A DNA stretch of 64,000 nucleotides from Gigaspora rosea (lineage: Eukaryota; Glomeromycota; Glomeromycetes; Diversisporales; Gigasporaceae): contig QKWP01000270.1 of the NCBI GenBank assembly GCA_003550325.1, forward strand, positions 35,216 through 99,215, read 5' to 3'. This document shows, in pieces, positions 58,128 through 64,000 of the stretch. The notes beneath the pieces are model-generated. The model worked only from the letters and a program-made list of their open reading frames with translations, made no database searches and was not told the origin of the DNA. Position 1 is the stretch's first letter. Each line of letters begins with the position of its first letter. The position numbers and the translations under genes are program-made.

Positions 58128-61100
58128 ATGAATTTATCTAGTTATCATTGTAAACTTATATCACAGTGTTTATATTTACTATTACTAAGTGTACTCATAA
58201 CATCATCGGAATCACAGACAACCACCTCTAATTTCGCATACATTAACTATACAGAGAGTACATCAGGTACTTCATACCCTCTCAATCCACCGCAAGTAGT
58301 AACCGTTCACACTTATGACGACGGATCACTTCTTGTCAGTGTTGCACGGGAAATTTATTCAACACAAAAAAATAAAGTAATATCAAGAGCTTCAGTACAA
58401 GAATACAATTGCACAGGACAGAGTTTAGAACAAATATTGCGGCTAAGAATTATTCAATTGGATGGAACCATTAAAGAAATTAATCCCCATTTGAGCCTTG
58501 ATCCTATGAATTTTTGTATATTGAATGACTCATATGGAAATCCAGTGAATCCTATTTCAATATATCCTTTATATAAACCGTTTATTCTTATAAATTATGT
58601 GAAAGCCTCAAATTTAAATGATCTAAACACTTATGAAGAGTGGGGAAGTGTTATCGATGATAATGGTAAAATTCTGAGGTGTGACAATGATTTTTATTTA
58701 TTTGTAAATTTATGATTATTTTAGATTAACATTATTAATTTCTATCTAAATCACTAGCGACATACGTTATGGACCATCTTATACTAATAATTCTACTGGC
58801 ACTTTGAAATGGAAGCCATTAAGCATAACACAGTTAAATGTAAACAAGAGACAAGGATTTTTTAGATTCCATATTGTAAATCCAAATTGGACAGAATGTC
58901 AGCAATATTCAGTGTAATTTGATGATATCATGATATCATTATTATTTTTTTTTTTTTTAATTATTTTAATTATTTTTTAACGATATTAATTCTTTATTAC
59001 ACTATATAGTGATAATTCTGGAAATTTATCAAAATTGACAAGTCATAATGTTACATTAATTGATCCAAATCTTATTAGCACTAATGCTTCTTTCATGATC
59101 ACAACAATAGCCACTGGTACTGGTGACTATGCTATACTGAGTGTCAACTCGTCATCAACGGCTTCATTATCCCAACCTGGCGGGTTATATATGACCATTA
59201 TATCCTACAATAAGACAGACATATCTGACCAAGTTCTTTTACATCAAATAACTTTATCCAACGTATCTTTTCTTGGACTATATTGTGATCTAGCACCTAA
59301 CAAAATCGGTTATATGTGCATAATTGAAACTAGTTATAATAATTCACAAACATTACAAAAGACTTATATGAATATTCGGTTTTTAACATCCGAATCGGTG
59401 ACTTCAATTGATTTATTATCCAATTCTCCTAACATTAGCAGCCTTGGGATCACGTCTCCAAGTCTTGGAATACAAGCAATGGTATTTGGTGGATATATAT
59501 TCTATGCTATGGCTACAAATCAAGAATATTATATTTGGACTTATGATGAAAACAACAATAATACGGGGCAACTGGGACCTTTACATACAAATAAATATGC
59601 AGCAAATCCTATTTTTAATAACATTAACCAGAATAATCTTAATGCTGCAAATAGTATTATGAAGAATAATAATACTTTTGTACTCGCTTTAGCCACTCCA
59701 AGTAATTCAAACCAGTGGTCTCTGATTGAGATTGTATTACCTCAGGTTTTAGATGGTTGTAATATGCTTTTTTTTTATTACATAAATTTGGTTTTATATA
59801 TTTATTAAGTATCTAATATTTATATATTTTGTATTTAGATTATGGTTACGGTAATCTTCAGGTAGTTAATATTGATCCATCACCCAGTAATATGACAGGT
59901 GTTCAGAATAGCAAAGTTGATTCAAATACAAATACTTTAAGCATTACCTTTAAAAATCCTGTTATTTTGTCAACTGGTTTTATCACCATTTACAAATCTT
60001 CTGACAATACAATTCGACAACAAGTTAAAGGAACGATGAGTGAATACGTTCAAATTATAAATGATAATCATACGATTGTCAGTATATCCATCATTGGCAG
60101 CACATTTAATGAATACGATGAAATTTATTACGTGCAGATGGATGCAAATTTTGTCAGAGATGAAAAGCTCTATGAACCTTTAACAGGAATTGATGAAGGG
60201 ATTGTGAGATACCAATCAGGTAATCTTTTAATCTTTTTCACTTATCTATATTTTATTTTATTTATATTTCATTTTATTTATTTTATTTTATTTAATTTTA
60301 TATAATTCAATTAATCTTTTTATATAATTTAGAAAATATACCACGTCCCTCAGGTAATTGATTAATTTAGGATTTTCCTCGCAGCTTTAAAATTTTCAAT
60401 CACTAAATTCTTATTTTATTTATAGAGGAAGCTGCCATATATTACGCTCGTCTCACTCCAGATGCAACAAAAAGCTTTAAATCGCTCGCTGAAGCCAATA
60501 AGACAGTATACTTTAATGATTTATTACAAGATATGGCTAAAAAGTTACCAATCCGACCTGAACTTTTATCAATAAATGATGGCTATCAATATATTTCTAT
60601 TAATTCAATAGACAGTCTTCAATTTGCTATACGCGTAAATAAAACAAATTCAAAACTAGACAATAATAATACAGTTCCAGGGATTGTATCAGATATAAAA
60701 AATATGATCCTAAATAAAAAGATAACCACTTTCGCCGAAGGCATAACAAACGATTTAGATGACACTTTCGGCTTTAGACGGAGAGTTGATATGTTTGGAG
60801 ATTATAAAAATCAAATTATTCCCTTTGCATCTATTGCTGCAGGGAACACTATTCTTTACCTTTCATCTCGATCCAATTCGGTAAAAATTTGCTCTTAAAT
60901 TTTTTTTCGAATGACTTTTATTAATATTGTAAATAATAAAATCTTTTATTTAAATATTTTTTGATAGGATGTACCAGACAATTTCAAACAAATTATTAAT
61001 ACATTCTCGGCTGGATTATTTTCTGCTTCACATACAACTTTTTCAAGCATATTTTCTTTTTCTGATGTTAATAATTACCCGCAATTCAATATTGCAAGGT

Positions 61101-61679
61101 ATTTTTTATCAATTACCTTTATTGAAAATTAAATCAATTTTCTATTTAAGTTAACATATTTTTATTTTTAAAACAGCAAAGTACTCTGGATTGTTCCATT
61201 AATAATAAATATAGTTTTTTTTACTTGTATTATGTGTAGAAAAGGATTTAGAGGAATGAATATTTTGGATTTAATAACTTTTGGTTTAACATTATATAAC
61301 AGTGAAACTTCCCTACTTGTAAACGATGCCCAATTTGACAAATTGTTTGGTGAAGATAAGTTTATAGCTGATGTGAGAGCTATTGCTGATATTTTTATAA
61401 AGAGTATTCCACAACTAGTTACTCAGGTAAATTTTTTATTGTGATTGTTTATTTGTTTACTCGTCATTCATAATTAATAATATTTTTATTGTTCATATAT
61501 TTTTGTTATAATAGGCTTTATACTTTCATCTTATTGTAACCTACAGCGTTATTCCATTCTTTACACTGTGTACAACTGCCTTTATGATTCTTCTTTCGTC
61601 TTTACAAGCGATACTTAAGTTTTGTAAAAAAGATGAAAAAGCAAATGATAATGGTAATGGTCAAGATGAAGAGAAATGA
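58128..61679 (+). CDS. Secreted-ectodomain multi-pass membrane protein, short paralog
   Basis: Nine exons, 58128-58678, 58758-58913, 59010-59755, 59839-60219, 60333-60353, 60426-60880, 60968-61098, 61177-61426 and 61515-61679, with GT-AG borders, sum to 2856 bases in one frame (951 residues). Exon 5 is a 21-base microexon (ENIPRPS region), conserved in the pseudogene at 24137. Residues 1-29 are a signal peptide (LYLLLLSVLITSSESQ). The ectodomain shares YDDGSLLVSVAR, LRIIQLDGTIKEINPHLSLD and VDNSGNLS with the gene at 38163. Residues 485-611 resemble SbsA/Big_5 Ig-like folds (ITFKNPVILS, YYVQMDANFV). Membrane segments lie near 749-766, 816-834 and 898-931; the cytosolic tail KKDEKANDNGNGQDEEK is short. 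IKSIPQLVTQ before the last segment loosely recalls XK-related proteins, which is speculation. Probably cell-surface; function unknown. Confidence 0.88.
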
Positions 61680-61776
61680 TCAAGCTCAAAATGCATAAGA
61701 GTGAAAGAGTGTATTTGAATCGAACATGTATCAGACCACTGCATTGCTGTATTATTCTAAATCTATATTATTAAAA

Positions 61777-61782
61777 AATAAA
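61777..61782 (+). terminator. Polyadenylation signal of the short paralog
   Basis: AATAAA about 100 bases after the stop codon at 61677-61679. Confidence 0.5.
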
Positions 61783-61939
61783 ATTTTGAATTCTCATTCA
61801 TTCCATTTCTCTCTCTTTCTAAAAATTATTTCTTGATTAATAAATTTAAATTAATAAAATCAGAAAGGTCTATTTTTCCTTTCAAATGGAACTCTCAATG
61901 AATAATATCTAACTCTTCTAATTTTTTGATATAATTACT

Positions 61940-62050
61940 TCAATACCAGGAACGAATGCAATGAGTGCATACCAGGAACGGAGTGATGCATATCACGTAG
62001 TGATGGTTATAGGACGGGCCAGGATGGCGTGGGTCCGCAAAATCTTGGAT
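61940..62050 (-). repeat. Dispersed repeat related to 19215-19349
   Basis: ATACCAGGAACGGAGTGATG with a second ATACCAGGAACGAATG in front, then GGCGTGGGTCCGCAAAATCT. The reverse complement follows the order seen at 19.2-19.35 kb. Starts about 260 bases after the short paralog. Confidence 0.7.
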
Positions 62051-63326
62051 CTGATTGGCTAAATGTCACTTGATGCTTATTTTTCACCTGTCTGTCGTCG
62101 CATGGACTGTCTTGATGCTTAATATAATAATACGGTATAGATCGGCAAATATAAGCGCAAATACATATTTATGCGGAATACTATCTTAACATACCTGTGA
62201 ACATGTGCATTATCGAAGTTACGATAACTAACGATATTAAACTTAATAATTTTATACACAAAATTTGGTAACCCGATGCAAATTAATTTGTCTGTTTATC
62301 TGATATTTGGCATTTTTCGTTTTTTTTCGTAGGATTTTTTAATGGGCTGATTAAATGATAATCTCCGATTATCAAAGATGAGAACGAAAGAATTTGTTAA
62401 TCGTTAACGCTCTCTTAAAATCATGAAACGTAAATTTTCCAAATTTGCTTCTGTTGTTTGATTACCTAATATATGTGAGCGAAAAAATAGCTAAAAAAAA
62501 TAAATCAAATGTTTTATGAATTTGAAAGCGTTTTGTATAATGGTCTTAAGTTCAAGTGCAAAACAAGAACAATAACTCCGCAATAGATAAAAAAAATTCA
62601 TGATATTAATAAAAAATAGTTAATATATTAGCGAATACTAATAAAAAATTACATTCTACTAAATATTCCATTTTCGTAAATTTTTGGTAGGAATTTTTGC
62701 CGTCCAGATTATTTGATAATTACTAATTTTCTCGGCGATTTTTGTGGCTCGTAGTTTTATGTCGATCTATCAACCGTGTGATCAGTGTGCTAAAACTAAA
62801 ACAAATGTGGCAAGATGATTTGCTTTAACGCTTTTGATTGGATATACAATCCGTGATCAAAAAATGTTAAGACAAAAATATCGATAAGCAAGTTATGATC
62901 AAGAATGTTATCACAATTCAAATTTTAGCAATTGTATTATGATAGTACCAAATTAACCTTAACCGCATATAGTATTGCGTATCGATTTGTAATTGATAAC
63001 AACTGGCTAAAGCGTATTAAAAAAAAAACCTCATTTTATGAGCTTCTTTTTTAGTAAAATATTAATATTATTGACTTCTTATTTGGTAATCTACAATTAT
63101 TAATTGATAAGCAAAAAATTAATTATCAAAAGCATTGCACTATGTTTATCTATTGTACGAGAATTGTTTAACCAAACATCGCTTTAACAAGTTTTTGTGC
63201 ATGACGATCACTATAAATTTTTTTTTACTGTCTTTTGGGGTTGCGCTAACTAAATTTGTCGTGAACCACATTACATAGTGTTACAAGACAGCTGATGCAA
63301 TACGATCGCCTGGCCAATATGGCTCA
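62051..63326. other. AT-rich intergenic region
   Basis: No gene supported; no open frame of 60 codons and no clear repeat border. Confidence 0.45.
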
Positions 63327-63392
63327 AGTTATCCGACAAACTCATATGATCGTGAAAAAATTTCTTATTGTTATTTTTTCATGTGTTATGAC
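63327..63392. repeat. Dispersed hairpin repeat, copy 2
   Basis: TTATCCGACAAACTCATATG then ATCGTGAAAAAA...ATTTTTTCATGTGTTA, matching 43303-43367. Confidence 0.75.
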
Positions 63393-63394
63393 TA

Positions 63395-63535
63395 GAGCTT
63401 ACGGATTCTTTATTCGAATAATTAGGATCGGCATATAGCTATTCGATTATTCGCCGAATGGCTAAATTTACTGAATAATTCAAATAACTATAATTATTCG
63501 AATAAATATTTATTCAAGTATTCTGTCTAGTATAC
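63395..63535. repeat. ATTCGAATA-rich palindromic block
   Basis: TTATTCGAATAATTAGGATC and several TATTCGA/TTCGAATA units fold on each other between two CTAG sites (about 63393 and 63527). May be a small transposon; ends not secure. Confidence 0.4.
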
Positions 63536-63739
63536 GTATTTTAAGTATCTTATAATTATATATATAACTAGCATTACCCGGTGTAAAACTTGTCTACATA
63601 ATAAATTTAATGTATTTTAAATAAGAACATGATTTTAATATTTCGTTTGTTTATTATATTTTTTAATAGGTCGATATAAATCGATACACTTTAAACTTAT
63701 ACTGGCTTTCGGTTTTTTGTAAGTATATAATAATTATTA

Positions 63740-64000
63740 ATATTCCACGGTCCCTAATGTTCTCCCGTGAACATTTCTGATGATATTTTTATGATGATGT
63801 AATACCGTGAAGATATCAAAATTTTACACGGTATGACATCATCATTAAAAATTTTAATCAGAAACGTTACGGGCATAGAAACCGTGAAATATATCAGATA
63901 TTACACGTGCGCCGTGAACATCATGTGTTACCACGGCTTCGCCGTGCTAACTCATGATATTCACAACAGCCCGTGTAATATCTATTACATATATTATATA
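63740..64000. repeat. CCGTGAA/TTCACGG inverted-repeat block at the window edge
   Basis: Dense ACGG/CCGT motifs in both orientations (CCACGGTCCC, ACCGTGAAGATATC, TTTTACACGGTATG, CCACGGCTTCGCCGTGCTAA) with TGATGATGT/ACATCATCA arms. It resembles a foldback element and probably extends beyond the window. Confidence 0.55.

Overview
The window is eukaryotic and very AT-rich. It has short GT-AG introns of about 68-176 bases, two multi-exon genes and a very high load of transposon debris. Tnp2/DUF4218-like transposase relics, a Ty3/gypsy relic, many small palindromic transposons and a lineage-restricted membrane-protein family together fit a nuclear contig of an arbuscular mycorrhizal fungus (Glomeromycotina, Rhizophagus-like). 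That assignment is inference from style and recalled families; no search was run.

Layout. 1-6.0 kb: minus-strand Tnp2/CACTA-type transposase relic, split by about 2 kb of low-complexity repeat that has a second, inverted copy at 47.2-48.5 kb. 6.0-8.3 kb: AT-rich DNA with a tandem duplication of roughly 590 bases. 8.3-10.5 kb: decayed multi-exon gene of a serine-rich/lysine-rich protein. 10.5-11.6 kb: tandem repeats. 11.6-18.2 kb: minus-strand Ty3/gypsy relic (gag with zinc knuckle, aspartic protease, reverse transcriptase, RNase H; no integrase seen), carrying a hAT-type palindrome at its gag end. 18.4-37.7 kb: almost pure transposon field with many inverted-repeat elements, several with clear 8-bp or TA target duplications, plus a pseudogene fragment (24.1-24.9 kb) of the family described next.

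The two real host genes are plus-strand paralogs at 38163-43120 (8 exons, 1429 codons) and 58128-61679 (9 exons, 951 codons). I reconstructed both by requiring GT-AG sites and a continuous frame. Each encodes a signal peptide, a large N-glycosylatable extracellular region ending in an Ig-like (SbsA/Big_5-like) stretch, and a C-terminal membrane region. The first paralog has an expanded, charged, repeat-bearing insert of about 500 residues inside its last large exon; the second lacks it. They look like cell-surface receptors or adhesins of unknown function, and are the best candidates for undescribed biology here.

Between them lie an approximately 1.04-kb GC-richer retroposon with a tRNA-like head, oligo(A) tail and a perfect 16-bp target duplication (44525-45568), and a long transposon field (45.6-57.5 kb). 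Two 317-bp members of one foldback family (25150-25466 and 57130-57446) differ at nearly every CpG in the direction expected from 5-methylcytosine deamination, which suggests CG methylation of transposons in this genome. No rRNA gene, CRISPR array or convincing tRNA gene was seen.
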